This document shows positions 34,766 to 44,284 of a DNA stretch of 64,000 nucleotides, piece by piece. The position numbers were made by a program, and so were the translations under genes. This DNA is from an uncultured Massilia sp. Lineage in GTDB: Bacteria > Pseudomonadota > Gammaproteobacteria > Burkholderiales > Burkholderiaceae. Under the pieces are notes generated by a model. It was not told the origin of the DNA. It saw only the letters and a program-made list of their open reading frames with translations, and searched no databases. The stretch is taken from positions 155,295 through 219,294 of the forward strand of contig CAMLMV010000006.1 in the NCBI GenBank assembly GCA_946481275.1, in the 5' to 3' direction. How positions within the stretch are numbered: position 1 is the first letter of the stretch; each line of letters starts with the position of its first letter.

Positions 34766-36138
34766 TCGCTGCCCGCGGCCTGTTGCGCGTCGGCCGGTGC
34801 CCCGCCTTCACCTTCCGCGCGGCGCGGACCGCGGCGGCGCGGGCGTTTCTTCTGGCCGGAGGGCTGGACGTCGCGCGTGGAGTTGATCAGGCGCTCGCGC
34901 TCGGCGATGTCGCCCGCGTAGAACGTCGCCCACCAGTTGCCGATCTCCGCATCCAGTTCTCCCGATTCGCAGCGCAGCAGCAGGAAGTCGAAGCCGGCGC
35001 GGAAGCGCGGGTGTTCCAGCAGTTTGTAAGGCGTCTTGCCGGTGCGGCGCTCGAAGCGCGGCTGCATGGCCCAGATGTCGCGCATGTCGGTGGCGATGCG
35101 GCGCTGCAGGGCGAGGTTGTCCGTCTGGTTGTCGAGGACGTCGTCCGCCGCGAGGTGCAGCGCGGGGATCGGCGATTCGCCGGCGGCGCGGTAGGCGTTC
35201 CATTTTTCCAGCACCTGGTGCCACAGCAGCGACGCGAACAGGAAGCCCGGCGACACGCCCTTGCCGGCTTTTACGCGCGTATCGGTCGATTCGAGGGCCA
35301 GCGTCACGAACTTCATGCCGATCGGCTGTTCCAGCACGACGTCCAGCAGCGGCAGCAGGCCGTGGTGCAGGCCGGACGAGCGCAGCTCCTTCAGGCAGGC
35401 CAGCGCGTGGCCGCTCATCAGGAGCTTGAGCATTTCGTCGAACACGCGCGCGGCCGGCACGTTGTTGATCAGCGGGGCCATCACGGGGATCGGGGCGCGG
35501 GTCGCGGGTTCGATCGTGAATTGCAGCTTGGCCGCGAAGCGCACGACGCGCAGCATGCGGACCGGGTCTTCGCGGTAGCGCGCTTCCGGCTGGCCGATGA
35601 TGCGCAGGACCTTGGCGCGGATGTCTTCGATGCCGCCGTGGTAGTCGAGCACCGACTGCGTGGCCGGGTCGTAGTACATGGCGTTGATCGTGAAGTCGCG
35701 GCGCTCGGCGTCTTCGTGCTGCGGACCGAAGTTATTGTCGCGCAGGACGCGGCCGTGTTCATCCTTCGGCGCGTTGTCGCTGCCCTTGCCGCGGAAGGTC
35801 GTCACTTCGAGCAGGTCCTGGCCGAACATCACGTGCACGATCTGGAAGCGGCGGCCGATGATGAAGGCGCGGCGGAACAGCTTTTTCACTTCTTCCGGCG
35901 TCGCGTCGGTGGCGATGTCGAAGTCCTTCGGCTTTACGCCCAGCAGCAGGTCGCGCACGGCGCCGCCGACGACGAATGCCTTGAAGCCGGCTTCCTGCAA
36001 GGTCTGCGTGACGCGCACCGCGTTGTTCGACACGAGCTTCGGATCGATGCCGTGCTGCTCCGGCCCGAGGATGACGGGTTCGGTCGGGTCGCGCTCGTCT
36101 TTGACGCCCAGGATTTTGCGGATGAATTTTTTAATCAT
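34762..36138 (-). CDS. pcnB: Poly(A) polymerase I
   Basis: PcnB adds 3' poly(A) tails to RNA, promoting decay. The 458-residue protein has the nucleotidyltransferase core GGAVRDLLLGVKPKDFDIATD with the catalytic DxD, the RRDFTINAMYYD motif and EDPVRMLRVVRFAAKL. Its C-terminal tail is basic (GQKKRPRRRGPRR), which helps RNA binding. The CCA-adding enzyme is the main alternative, but the N-terminal extension (VILGPEQHGIDPKLVSNNA) and basic tail favour PcnB. The gene overlaps the HAD hydrolase gene by 8 bases and folK by 4. Confidence 0.94.
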   Translation of the reverse strand: MIKKFIRKILGVKDERDPTEPVILGPEQHGIDPKLVSNNAVRVTQTLQEAGFKAFVVGGAVRDLLLGVKPKDFDIATDATPEEVKKLFRRAFIIGRRFQIVHVMFGQDLLEVTTFRGKGSDNAPKDEHGRVLRDNNFGPQHEDAERRDFTINAMYYDPATQSVLDYHGGIEDIRAKVLRIIGQPEARYREDPVRMLRVVRFAAKLQFTIEPATRAPIPVMAPLINNVPAARVFDEMLKLLMSGHALACLKELRSSGLHHGLLPLLDVVLEQPIGMKFVTLALESTDTRVKAGKGVSPGFLFASLLWHQVLEKWNAYRAAGESPIPALHLAADDVLDNQTDNLALQRRIATDMRDIWAMQPRFERRTGKTPYKLLEHPRFRAGFDFLLLRCESGELDAEIGNWWATFYAGDIAERERLINSTRDVQPSGQKKRPRRRGPRRAEGEGGAPADAQQAAGSE

Positions 36139-36805
36139 TGAAGAGGTGCAGTGAAGTCCAGCCGAGGGCGGTTGCGTGTTGGATCAGTTTCTCGCTCGGG
36201 TTGGTCGCCACCGGGTGCGAGACGACCGACAGCAGCGGGATGTCATTGTGCGAATCGCTGTAGAACCAGCTGCGGGTAAAACTGTCGAACGGGCGGCCCA
36301 GGCCGTCCAGCCAGGCGTGCATGTGCGTCACCTTGCCGTGGCCCTGCGTGGGCGTGCCGGCCAGCTTGCCGGTGGGGTGGCCGCGATCGTCCAGCTCGGG
36401 GCGCGCGGCGATCAGGTGCTCCACGCCGAATTCCTGCGCGATCGGCGCGGTGACGAACGCATTGGTCGCCGTGATGATCGCCACGAGGTCGCCCGCGTCC
36501 TGGTGCTTGCGCACGAGGTCGAGCGCCTTCGGGCGGAGCGCCGGGCGGATCACCTCCCGCATGTATTGCGCCTGCAGGTCCTTCAGATGGGCCGGATCGA
36601 AGCTGGCCAGGGTGCCGAGGGCGAATTCGAGGTATTCGACCGGGTCGAGCGTGCCGGCGTTGTACTGCGCGAAAAAGGCGTCGTTGCGGCGCTGGTGTTC
36701 GGTGGCGTCGACGACTTTCTCACGCACGAGGAACTGGCCCCATTCGTAGTCGGAATCGATCGGCAGGAGGGTATGGTCGAGGTCAAACAGCGCGAGGTCG
36801 TTCAT
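36131..36805 (-). CDS. HAD-IB family hydrolase
   Basis: A 224-residue phosphatase of the HAD superfamily, subfamily IB (SerB-like). Motif I is LFDLDHTLLPIDSD at residues 5-18, motif II is the TA(T) of AIITATNAFVT, and motif III/IV is in FYSDSHNDIPLL. The ITATN(A/S)F and YSDS.ND pattern fits the TIGR01490-type group that includes phosphoserine and histidinol phosphatase relatives. It sits in a four-gene overlapping run (hda, this gene, pcnB, folK), a gene order common in Betaproteobacteria. Substrate unknown. Confidence 0.9.
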   Translation of the reverse strand: MNDLALFDLDHTLLPIDSDYEWGQFLVREKVVDATEHQRRNDAFFAQYNAGTLDPVEYLEFALGTLASFDPAHLKDLQAQYMREVIRPALRPKALDLVRKHQDAGDLVAIITATNAFVTAPIAQEFGVEHLIAARPELDDRGHPTGKLAGTPTQGHGKVTHMHAWLDGLGRPFDSFTRSWFYSDSHNDIPLLSVVSHPVATNPSEKLIQHATALGWTSLHLFND

Positions 36806-37494
36806 TCTTTTGGTTCGGAGTGTGGACTGCCGGGATTGCCCTGAAGCAAGAGATCACGCAGCAGCGGTACTGTGACCGGACGCTGGGTCTCGAGCGAATA
36901 CTGGTCGAGCGCATCCAGCATGGTCGACAGGGAGCGCATGTCGCGCTTGAAATGGGACAGCAGATAGGGTAACACGCTGGCGGACAGCGTCAAACCGCGG
37001 GCCTCGGCGGCCTGCGTGAGGGCGGCGATCTTCTGGTCGTCGGACAGGCCGTGGATCTGGTACACGAGACCCCAGCCCATCCGGGTACGCAGGTCTTCGC
37101 GCACGGGCAGCACGGCCGGCGGCACCGGGCCTGTGCAGACCATGTAGGCGCCGTGCTCGCGCACCTGGTTGAACAGGGCGAAGGCGTCGATCTGGCGTTC
37201 GGGCGACAGCTGGTCGACGTCGTCGACGAGGTACAGGCTCACGGCAGGCAGAAATACGAAGGCGTCCGCACCGGCATTGGCCGCGATGTAGCGCGCGCCA
37301 TCGGTGGCGGCGAGGCCCTGCAGCAAATGCGTCTTGCCGGCGCCCGTTTCTCCCCACAGGTAGCAGAAATGCTCGCGCGATGCGCGCTGGGCGAACTGGT
37401 GCATCAAGTGCGCCATTTCGGCATTTTCCCCTATCTGGAAGGTGTCGAGGCTTTGCGCCGGCTCGGCGCCCAAATCGAGCACCAGCTGTTTCAT
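36802..37494 (-). CDS. hda: DnaA regulatory inactivator Hda
   Basis: Hda is an AAA+ protein that binds the sliding clamp and stimulates ATP hydrolysis by DnaA, preventing re-initiation. The 230-residue protein begins MKQLVLDLG, a clamp-binding QLxLDL motif, has Walker A in LWGETGAGKTHLLQG and Walker B in LYLVDDVDQL, and ends with a DnaA domain III-like region but no domain IV, which separates it from DnaA itself. First gene of the overlapping hda-HAD-pcnB-folK run. Confidence 0.94.
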   Translation of the reverse strand: MKQLVLDLGAEPAQSLDTFQIGENAEMAHLMHQFAQRASREHFCYLWGETGAGKTHLLQGLAATDGARYIAANAGADAFVFLPAVSLYLVDDVDQLSPERQIDAFALFNQVREHGAYMVCTGPVPPAVLPVREDLRTRMGWGLVYQIHGLSDDQKIAALTQAAEARGLTLSASVLPYLLSHFKRDMRSLSTMLDALDQYSLETQRPVTVPLLRDLLLQGNPGSPHSEPKE

Positions 37495-37527
37495 GGCTCG
37501 GTTCTCATCATGTCGTGTGCGTATGAA

Positions 37528-38610
37528 CTAGGCATTATAAAAGCTGCTGCGCAGATAGTGGCGTTTCAAGTGACGGAATGCCACCATCAGCACGGCCGAC
37601 GCCGGCAATGCCAGCAATACGCCCACGAAACCGAACAGCTGGCCGAAGGCGAGCAGGGCGAAGATCACGGCCAGCGGATTCAGCCCGATGCGCTCGCCCA
37701 CGAGGCGCGGCGTGAGGAAAAAGCCTTCGATGACCTGGCCCGCGCCATAGATCACCGCGACGGCGATCACGCCGCTCCAGTCGGAAAACTGCAGGATGGC
37801 GGCCGTCAGCGCCAGCACGAGCCCCAGGCCGTAGCCCAGGTAGGGGATGAAGACGAGCAGGCCCGTCAATATGCCGACCGGCAGCGCCACCTCGAAGCCG
37901 GCCAGCGCCAGCGCCGCCGAGTAGTACAGGGCCAGCACGAGCATCACGAGCAATTGCCCGCGCAGGTACTGGGCCAGCAGGGCGTTGACTTCCTGGGCCA
38001 TGCCCACCGTCTGGCGCACCCAGCGGCGCGGCACGGCGTTTTCCAGTTGCAGCAGCAGGCGGTGCCAGTCCAGCAACAGGTAGAACAGCACGACGGGGAT
38101 CAGGATCGCCGTGGCCAGCCAGCCGAGCAGGGCGCTGCCGCCCACGCGCGCGGACGCGAGCACCGTCGTCCAGATCTCGTCGCTGGACGTCATGATCTGC
38201 TGCGTGAGGATGGTGCGCAGGCTGCTGCCGTCCAGCTTGATGTGGATGCCCAGCTGCGCCAGCCGGGGCGACAGGATGGTGTCGATGCGGGCCAGCGCGT
38301 CCGGAATCTGGGCCTGCAGCAGCGGCAATTCGGTGCGCAGCACCGGCACGACGATCAGCACGAGGGCGGTGACGGACGCCAGGAATGCGAGGATCACGAT
38401 GACGACGGCGAGCGAGCGGGGCAAATGAAACTTGCCGAGGCGCGTGCGTTCGAGCCGGTCGACGGCGCCGTTGAGGGCGTAGGCGAGGATGGCGGCGGCG
38501 ATGAACGGGGTGAGGATGGGCCCGAGGGCGTACAGCAGCAGACCGCAAGCCAGCCAGAGTGCCAACCAGAATGCTGACTGTTTTTGCTCCGGACTGAGGG
38601 AAAAAGGCAT
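37528..38610 (-). CDS. AI-2E family (PerM/TqsA-like) transporter
   Basis: A 360-residue membrane protein with about eight helices (ALWLACGLLLYALGPILTPFIAAAILAYALNG at the start). The conserved periplasmic/helical middle (LRTELPLLQAQIPDALARID) and the LLVFIPYLGYGLGLVLALTAAILQF segment identify the AI-2E/UPF0118 family, which exports or gates small molecules. YLLLDWHRLLLQLENAVPRRW is typical. Function in this organism is unknown. It is upstream of hda on the same strand with a 33-base gap. Confidence 0.9.
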   Translation of the reverse strand: MPFSLSPEQKQSAFWLALWLACGLLLYALGPILTPFIAAAILAYALNGAVDRLERTRLGKFHLPRSLAVVIVILAFLASVTALVLIVVPVLRTELPLLQAQIPDALARIDTILSPRLAQLGIHIKLDGSSLRTILTQQIMTSSDEIWTTVLASARVGGSALLGWLATAILIPVVLFYLLLDWHRLLLQLENAVPRRWVRQTVGMAQEVNALLAQYLRGQLLVMLVLALYYSAALALAGFEVALPVGILTGLLVFIPYLGYGLGLVLALTAAILQFSDWSGVIAVAVIYGAGQVIEGFFLTPRLVGERIGLNPLAVIFALLAFGQLFGFVGVLLALPASAVLMVAFRHLKRHYLRSSFYNA

Positions 38611-38758
38611 CTAATTGTTGTTCTTGACCGTTAAAACGGTGCCGCGGCAGGCCGTTTTGATAAAATAATGGATTGACCGACTGGCTACTGTCGGCCCATG
38701 CTGTCTTGGGACCAGTTGTCAACCGCCTACTATTTTACCGCCTCCGCTGCCAAATACC
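38611..38758. promoter_or_regulatory. Divergent region between the AI-2E transporter and purM
   Basis: The 148 bases hold the palindrome ACCGTTAAAACGGT (38627-38640) near the AI-2E gene start and a TAAAAT hexamer about 25 bases further toward purM. Both are candidates for regulatory use. I do not see a known operator. Confidence 0.4.
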
Positions 38759-39802
38759 ATGAGCCAACCATCTAATGTTTCTCTCTCCTACCGCGACGCT
38801 GGTGTCGATATCGATGCCGGCGACGCCCTGGTCGAAGCGATCAAACCTTTTGCCAAGCGCACCATGCGCGAAGGCGTGCTCGGCGGCATCGGCGGTTTCG
38901 GTGCGCTGTTCGAAATCAGCAAGAAGTACAAGGAACCGGTCCTCGTGTCCGGCACCGACGGCGTCGGCACCAAGCTGAAACTGGCGTTCGAACTGAACCG
39001 CCACGACACGGTCGGCATCGACCTCGTCGCCATGAGCGTCAACGACATCCTCGTGCAGGGCGCCGAGCCGCTGTTCTTCCTTGATTACTTTGCCTGCGGC
39101 AAGCTGGACGTCCCGACCGCGACCGCCGTCGTCAAAGGCATCGCCGCCGGCTGCGAACAGGCCGGCTGCGCCCTGATCGGCGGCGAAACGGCCGAAATGC
39201 CGAGCATGTACCCGGACGGCGAATACGACCTGGCCGGCTTCGCCGTCGGCGCCGTGGAAAAATCGCAGATCATCGACGGCACCAAGATCGCCCCGGGCGA
39301 CGTCGTGCTGGGCCTGGCCTCGTCGGGCATCCACTCGAACGGCTACTCGCTGGTGCGCAAGATCATCGACGTGTCGAAGCCGGACCTGGAAGCCGACTTC
39401 CACGGCCGCAAGCTGTCCGACGCGCTGATGCAGCCGACCCGCATCTACGTGAAGCCGCTGCTGGCGCTGATGCAGGCGATGGAAGTGAAGGGCCTCGTGC
39501 ACATCACGGGCGGCGGCCTCGTCGAGAACATCCCGCGCGTGCTGCAGGATAACCTGACGGCCGTGCTCGACAGCAAGTCGTGGACCCTGCCGCCGCTGTT
39601 CCAGTGGCTGCAGCAGCATGGCGGCGTGGCCGATGCCGAGATGCACCGCGTGTTCAACTGCGGCATCGGCATGACGGTCATCGTCTCGAAGGAAAACGCG
39701 GACGCGGCCGAAGCCCAGCTGAAGGCGGCCGGCGAGACCGTGTACCGCATCGGCGAGATCCGCGCGCGCGGCGAAGGCCAGGCGCAGACGATCGTCGAGT
39801 AG
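38759..39802 (+). CDS. purM: Phosphoribosylformylglycinamidine cyclo-ligase
   Basis: PurM (AIR synthetase) closes the imidazole ring of purines using ATP. The 347-residue protein shows [13 protein letters not shown] at the N-terminus, [15 protein letters not shown], the [11 protein letters not shown] loop and the [16 protein letters not shown] motif, and [12 protein letters not shown] in the ATP-binding half. The ATG at 38759 has no strong Shine-Dalgarno, so another in-frame start is conceivable. It stands alone, as purM often does. Confidence 0.96.
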   Translation: MSQPSNVSLSYRDAGVDIDAGDALVEAIKPFAKRTMREGVLGGIGGFGALFEISKKYKEPVLVSGTDGVGTKLKLAFELNRHDTVGIDLVAMSVNDILVQGAEPLFFLDYFACGKLDVPTATAVVKGIAAGCEQAGCALIGGETAEMPSMYPDGEYDLAGFAVGAVEKSQIIDGTKIAPGDVVLGLASSGIHSNGYSLVRKIIDVSKPDLEADFHGRKLSDALMQPTRIYVKPLLALMQAMEVKGLVHITGGGLVENIPRVLQDNLTAVLDSKSWTLPPLFQWLQQHGGVADAEMHRVFNCGIGMTVIVSKENADAAEAQLKAAGETVYRIGEIRARGEGQAQTIVE

Positions 39803-39862
39803 GGTGGACGGGGTACCTGTCCACCCTACGATGAGAACGGGGCGCCGCGGCGCCCCGTTTTT
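39801..39862 (+). terminator. Tandem terminator hairpins after purM
   Basis: Hairpin 1 pairs AGGGTGGAC (39801-39809) with GTCCACCCT (39819-39827) and overlaps the purM stop codon. Hairpin 2 pairs ACGGGGCGCC with GGCGCCCCGT around 39837-39858 and is followed by a T-run, so it is a normal terminator for purM that reaches the end of the convergent peptidase gene. Confidence 0.8.
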
Positions 39863-41874
39863 CATTGCCGGCCCCCGTCCGGACCGATGTTCTTGCCGAG
39901 GAAGGCCTCGACGCGGTTCCAGAAATCGACCGAGTTCTTCGGCAGATGCCAGCCATGGCCTTCTTCCGGGTACTCGATCCACTCGACGTTCTTGTTGGTC
40001 TTCGTGACCGCGTCGTAGAACTTCTGGCCGTGGTACAGCGGTACGCGGCGGTCGACGCCGCCGTAGGCCAGCAGCACGGGCTGCGTGATGCGGGCGGCCT
40101 GCTCGATGGGCGACGTGGCCTTCAGTTGCGCCGCATCCTTCACGCGGTCGCCGATCAGTTCCGGCATGCCGTAGGCCTTCCACTGGTCCGTGAGGTCCGA
40201 CGCGCGGCTCCAGGCGCCCGTGTACATCAGGTTGATGTCGGTGACGCCGACCCAGTCCACGCCGCACCTGTACAGGTCCGGATCGTTGACGAGGCCCATC
40301 AGCGTGGCATAGCCGCCGTAGCTGGCGCCGGCGATGCAGATGCGCTTCGGATCGGCGTAGCCCTGCGCGATGGCCCAGCGGGTGCCGTCGGCCACGTCGT
40401 CCTGCATCGCGCGGCCCCATTGCTTCCAGCCTGCCCGATAGTGGCGGAAGCCGTAGCCGGTGCTGCCGCGGAAGTCCGGCTCCAGCACGGCGTAGCCGCG
40501 CGAGGCGAGGAATTGCGAATCGGGGTCCCAGCCCCAGACTGCGCCGTGCACCCACGGTCCGCCGTGCACCAGCACGACCATCGGCAGGTGCTTGTTCGCG
40601 CCGCGTGGCAGGGTCAGCAGGGCCGGGATCTCCAGGCCGTCGCGCGCCTTGTAGCGCACCATCTGCTGGCGGCCCATCCGCTTCGGATCGATGGCCGGGC
40701 GCGACGAACCGATGTCGTTGAACTGGCCGGTGGCCGTGTTGTACAGCGTGTAGCGCATCGGGACCGCGTCGGAATACGACCGCACCAGCACCCATGGCGA
40801 ATCGTCGGCCGGAACGTCGATCAGGTTGACGGTGGCGGGCAACAGTTTGTCGAGCTTGTCCTGCAGGGCCTTCATGCCGGGATCGAACCACTCGTTCGAC
40901 CGGGCATCCGTGGTGATGAGCGCGCCCAGGAGTTTCGTGCGGCTCTTGACCAGGCTGCCGTCGAAGTCGTAGCCCTTGGTGACCAGCAGCGGTTCGGCGG
41001 CGAGCTTGCCGGCCTTCAGATCGTAGGCGTAGAGCGCCTCCGTGTCGTGGCCGTTGTGCGCGGCGACGTACAGCGTGCCGTCGGGACCGAAGCCGACCGG
41101 AGAGAACGCGCCTTCGCTTGCGGTATAGGCCGCGAACTGCGCCAGCGTGCGCCACTTGTCCTGGTCGGCGGGATCGCGGTAGTAGATGGTCATCCGCCCA
41201 TCCTTGACGGCGGTGGCGAGGCGGGGTTCGCCCTCGTGGTCGAGCAGCCAGCCGGTCACCGGTCCCGGGCGGGGAATGGTTTGTGCGTGGCCCGTGCGCG
41301 TGTTCAGGCGGACCAGGTCGGTGTAGAGGTGTTCATCGCCCCCATCCCAGATGGGACGGGACACATAGATCATGTCGTCCTTGCGGGGACGCTGGCGCAT
41401 GAGGAACGTGTTCCACGGCTGCATCGGCACCTTGCCGATCAGTTCGTGGCGCGAAGCGGAGTCGAAATAGCGGTCGGCCAGCTGCGCGAAATGCTGGCCG
41501 TCGCGGTCGACGGCGTACAGGCCGGGGCCATGCCGCATGTCCCCCTCGCCGACGTTCTTTTCGGTGAGATCGAAGATCAACCGGGTGCCGTTCACCCACT
41601 CGAAGTCGTCGATGTCGGCATCGTCGAACGCGGCCACCACGGTCGGCTTGTTGGTGGCGAGGTCGATCACGGCGAGATAGTCGTTGCGGTCGGGCGCACC
41701 CGCGCGGACGGCCAGGTAGCGTGCGTCGGGCGACAGCGCGACGCGATGGATGGCGGCGTGCTGGAAAAAGGCGATGGCCGGCGGCCTGGCGTCGGCCGCC
41801 GGCGCGGCGCAGGCGCCGCCGGCCAGCAAGGCGGAAAGGGCGAAAAGATACGGCAGGGTACGGCGCAGGGACAT
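39862..41874 (-). CDS. Secreted prolyl oligopeptidase family peptidase (S9), first copy
   Basis: A 670-residue serine peptidase of family S9. A signal peptide (MSLRRTLPYLFALSALLAGGACA) predicts export. The N-terminal two-thirds are a beta-propeller; the C-terminal catalytic domain has VVLVHGGPWVHG, the nucleophile in GASYGGYATLMGLVN, Asp in LAYGGVDRRVPL and the His in PEEGHGWHLPKNS. It resembles acylaminoacyl-peptidase/dipeptidyl peptidase types. A second S9 enzyme is at 52894-54951. Substrate unknown. Confidence 0.9.
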   Translation of the reverse strand: MSLRRTLPYLFALSALLAGGACAAPAADARPPAIAFFQHAAIHRVALSPDARYLAVRAGAPDRNDYLAVIDLATNKPTVVAAFDDADIDDFEWVNGTRLIFDLTEKNVGEGDMRHGPGLYAVDRDGQHFAQLADRYFDSASRHELIGKVPMQPWNTFLMRQRPRKDDMIYVSRPIWDGGDEHLYTDLVRLNTRTGHAQTIPRPGPVTGWLLDHEGEPRLATAVKDGRMTIYYRDPADQDKWRTLAQFAAYTASEGAFSPVGFGPDGTLYVAAHNGHDTEALYAYDLKAGKLAAEPLLVTKGYDFDGSLVKSRTKLLGALITTDARSNEWFDPGMKALQDKLDKLLPATVNLIDVPADDSPWVLVRSYSDAVPMRYTLYNTATGQFNDIGSSRPAIDPKRMGRQQMVRYKARDGLEIPALLTLPRGANKHLPMVVLVHGGPWVHGAVWGWDPDSQFLASRGYAVLEPDFRGSTGYGFRHYRAGWKQWGRAMQDDVADGTRWAIAQGYADPKRICIAGASYGGYATLMGLVNDPDLYRCGVDWVGVTDINLMYTGAWSRASDLTDQWKAYGMPELIGDRVKDAAQLKATSPIEQAARITQPVLLAYGGVDRRVPLYHGQKFYDAVTKTNKNVEWIEYPEEGHGWHLPKNSVDFWNRVEAFLGKNIGPDGGRQ

Positions 41875-41912
41875 GCAAGATCCTCATCGAGAAAGTTGCA
41901 TAAAGATAACAC

Positions 41913-43976
41913 CTATTCCGGCGCCCGGATATGCGCAACGAGCCCCCCGCTCGCGCGCGGCGGCGCCCTGGTCACGAGGCTGACCACGACGAGCGCCAGC
42001 GCCCCCGCCGGCACGCCGAACACGCCCGCAGAGATGGGCGCGATGTGGAACCAGACGGCGTCGAGGCTCCCGCCCAGCATCGGATTCGTGTGCAGCATGT
42101 AGTAGATGCAGACGAGGAAGCCGGTCGCCATGCCCGCGATCGCGCCCGCGAAATTCGCCCGTTTCCAGAACACGCCCGCCACCAGGGCCGGGAACATGGT
42201 CGACCCCGCGAGCGAGAACGCGGCGCCGACGAGCGACAGGATGTCTGCCGGCTTCTGCGACGCGACGTACGCGGCGATGAACGCGACCGCGAGCAGCAGC
42301 AGCTTGGAGATCGTCACGCGCTTCTGCGTGGAAGCGCCCGGGTCGACGATCTTGAAATAGATGTCGTGCGACAGCGCGTTCGAGATCGCCAGCAGCAGGC
42401 CGTCCGCCGTGGACAGCGCCGCCGCCAGGCCGCCGGCCGCCACCAGCCCGGAAATCACGTACGGCAGGCCGCCGATTTCCGGCGTGGCGAGGGTGAGCAC
42501 GTCACCGTCGATCGCGATCTCGGCCAGCTGCACGATGCCGTCGCCGTTGACGTCGACGATGCTGATCAACGGGTTCGCCTTGTCGACGTTGGCCCAGTAC
42601 GAGACCCAGGTCGGCAGGGAATCGAAGCCCGTGCCGACGAGGGCCGTGTAGATGTCGTACTTGGCCAGCACGGCCAGCGCCGGCATCGTCAGGTAGATCA
42701 GCAGGATGAAGAACAGCGTCCAGAACACGGACACGCGTGTCTCGTGCACGGACGGCGTCGTGTAGGAGCGCATCAGGATGTGCGGCAGCGCCGCCGTGCC
42801 GAACATCAGGCAGAACACGAGCGACAGAAAATTGTTGCGGCGGATGTCGGATTCTTCCCGCGTCTTGCCGGGGAACGGTTCCGCGTGCGGTTCCGGCGGC
42901 TGGGCGCGCGCCAGGTTGGCGGCGCGCAGCTCGGCCCACACGCGCGCGGCTTCCTCGGCCGTGCGCGGATAGTCGAGCAGCGCGCGTTCCGCGCTGCGCA
43001 CCTCGGTCAGCGGCGCGTTGCGGCCGCGCGCCTTGTCCAGCCGGCGCTGCGCCTCGATCTTGCCCGCCTCCCAGGAGTGGGGCAGGGCGGCGATGCGCGC
43101 GGCGTAGTCGTCGGCGCGGGCGCGGAAACGCGCGCGCACTTCGGCCTCGCGTGGGTCCGTCGCCAGTTGGGCTTCGCGCGCGGCCAGCTTGGGCAGCACG
43201 GAGCCGTACGCGACCTGCGGCACCGGGTTGCCGGCGAATTTCATCGACAGCCAGATCGTCGGGATCAGGAAGGCGACGAGGATGATGATGTACTGCGCCA
43301 CCTGCGTCCACGTGATGGCGCGCATCCCGCCGAGGAACGAGCACACGAGGATGCTGGCGAGGCCGAGGAAGATGCCGACCGAAAAATCGACGCCCGTGAA
43401 GCGCGACGCGATCAGGCCCACCGCGTAGATCTGCGCGACGACGTACGTGAACGAGACGACGATGGTGGCGCCGACCGCGAGCGCGCGCACGATGTTGCCC
43501 TGCCGCGTGCCGGTCTCGCCGCCGTAGCGGGCGGCGAGGAAGTCGGGGATCGTGTACTGGGCGAAGCGGCGCAGATAGGGCGCGATCAGCAGGGCGACGA
43601 GGCAGTAGCCGCCCGTCCAGCCCATCACGTAGGCGAGGGCGTCGAAGCCGTGCAGGTACAGCGTGCCCGCGAGGCTGATGAAGCTGGCGGCCGAGATCCA
43701 GTCGGCCGCCGTCGCCATGCCGTTGAACAGCGCCGGGACGCGCCGCCCCGCCACGTAGTACTCGGACACGTTCGACGTGCGGCTGACGACGCCGATGATC
43801 GCGTACAGGACGATCGTCGCGAACATGTACAGGTGGCCGATCCACTGGCGTGGCATGCCCTCGTGTTCCAGGATCGCCAGCGCGCCAAGGAACAGCGCGA
43901 AGCACAGCGTGAACCACAGGTAGTAGCGGGACAGGCGGCGGAAGTAGGAGCGGGTCTTCGCGGCCGTGCTGGTCAT
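41913..43976 (-). CDS. Sodium:solute symporter large subunit, VC_2705-like, with EF-hand-like loop
   Basis: A 687-residue membrane protein of the SSS family, VC_2705/ActP-like branch, with about 13 helices. The start at 43976 (MTSTAAKTRSYFRRLS) follows the stop/start overlap with the DUF4212 gene. Two extramembrane inserts interrupt the usual fold. One is hydrophilic and Arg/Glu-rich (about residues 265-385, with RARFRARADDYAARI and KIEAQRRLDKARG). The other contains DVNGDGIVQLAE at residues 475-486, a canonical 12-position EF-hand loop with D/N/D/G/E at 1, 3, 5, 6 and 12. Probable substrate is a small organic acid; the loop suggests calcium sensitivity. Confidence 0.87.
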   Translation of the reverse strand: MTSTAAKTRSYFRRLSRYYLWFTLCFALFLGALAILEHEGMPRQWIGHLYMFATIVLYAIIGVVSRTSNVSEYYVAGRRVPALFNGMATAADWISAASFISLAGTLYLHGFDALAYVMGWTGGYCLVALLIAPYLRRFAQYTIPDFLAARYGGETGTRQGNIVRALAVGATIVVSFTYVVAQIYAVGLIASRFTGVDFSVGIFLGLASILVCSFLGGMRAITWTQVAQYIIILVAFLIPTIWLSMKFAGNPVPQVAYGSVLPKLAAREAQLATDPREAEVRARFRARADDYAARIAALPHSWEAGKIEAQRRLDKARGRNAPLTEVRSAERALLDYPRTAEEAARVWAELRAANLARAQPPEPHAEPFPGKTREESDIRRNNFLSLVFCLMFGTAALPHILMRSYTTPSVHETRVSVFWTLFFILLIYLTMPALAVLAKYDIYTALVGTGFDSLPTWVSYWANVDKANPLISIVDVNGDGIVQLAEIAIDGDVLTLATPEIGGLPYVISGLVAAGGLAAALSTADGLLLAISNALSHDIYFKIVDPGASTQKRVTISKLLLLAVAFIAAYVASQKPADILSLVGAAFSLAGSTMFPALVAGVFWKRANFAGAIAGMATGFLVCIYYMLHTNPMLGGSLDAVWFHIAPISAGVFGVPAGALALVVVSLVTRAPPRASGGLVAHIRAPE

Positions 43977-44284
43977 GGACGCTCCTGCAGCATGCGATCG
44001 AAATCGCGGTCGAGGATGCGCATGCGCCAGGCGTACGCGCCGATGATGGCGAGGTACGTGAGCGACGCGCCCTGCGCCGCCAGGTAGAACGACAGCGGCC
44101 AGCCGAACACGGACAGGTGCGCGAGGTCGCGCGCGAAGAACACGGTGCAGAAGCTCGTGGCAAGCCACAGCGCCAGCAGCAGCGCGATCAGCCGGCGCGC
44201 GCGCGCCCAGTGCGCGGCGCGCGCGGCGACGATGTGCTGCCGCTCGCGGTCGGGGTCAGAGGAAGGGACGGTCTCGGTCGACAT
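43973..44284 (-). CDS. DUF4212 symporter small subunit
   Basis: A 103-residue two-helix protein of the DUF4212 family. The first helix is RLIALLLALWLATSFCTVFFA and the second LSFYLAAQGASLTYLAIIGAYA; the connecting segment HLSVFGWPLSFYLAAQG is the family motif. Members sit directly upstream of VC_2705-type symporters and are taken to be accessory subunits. Its start lies 29 bases inside the histidine kinase gene, and its stop overlaps the symporter start by 4 bases. Confidence 0.92.
   Translation of the reverse strand: MSTETVPSSDPDRERQHIVAARAAHWARARRLIALLLALWLATSFCTVFFARDLAHLSVFGWPLSFYLAAQGASLTYLAIIGAYAWRMRILDRDFDRMLQERP

Noticed and set aside
38627..38640. ACCGTTAAAACGGT as a PurR operator for purM
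   Set aside because: It does not match the known PurR consensus, lies over 100 bases from purM and sits nearer the divergent transporter gene.
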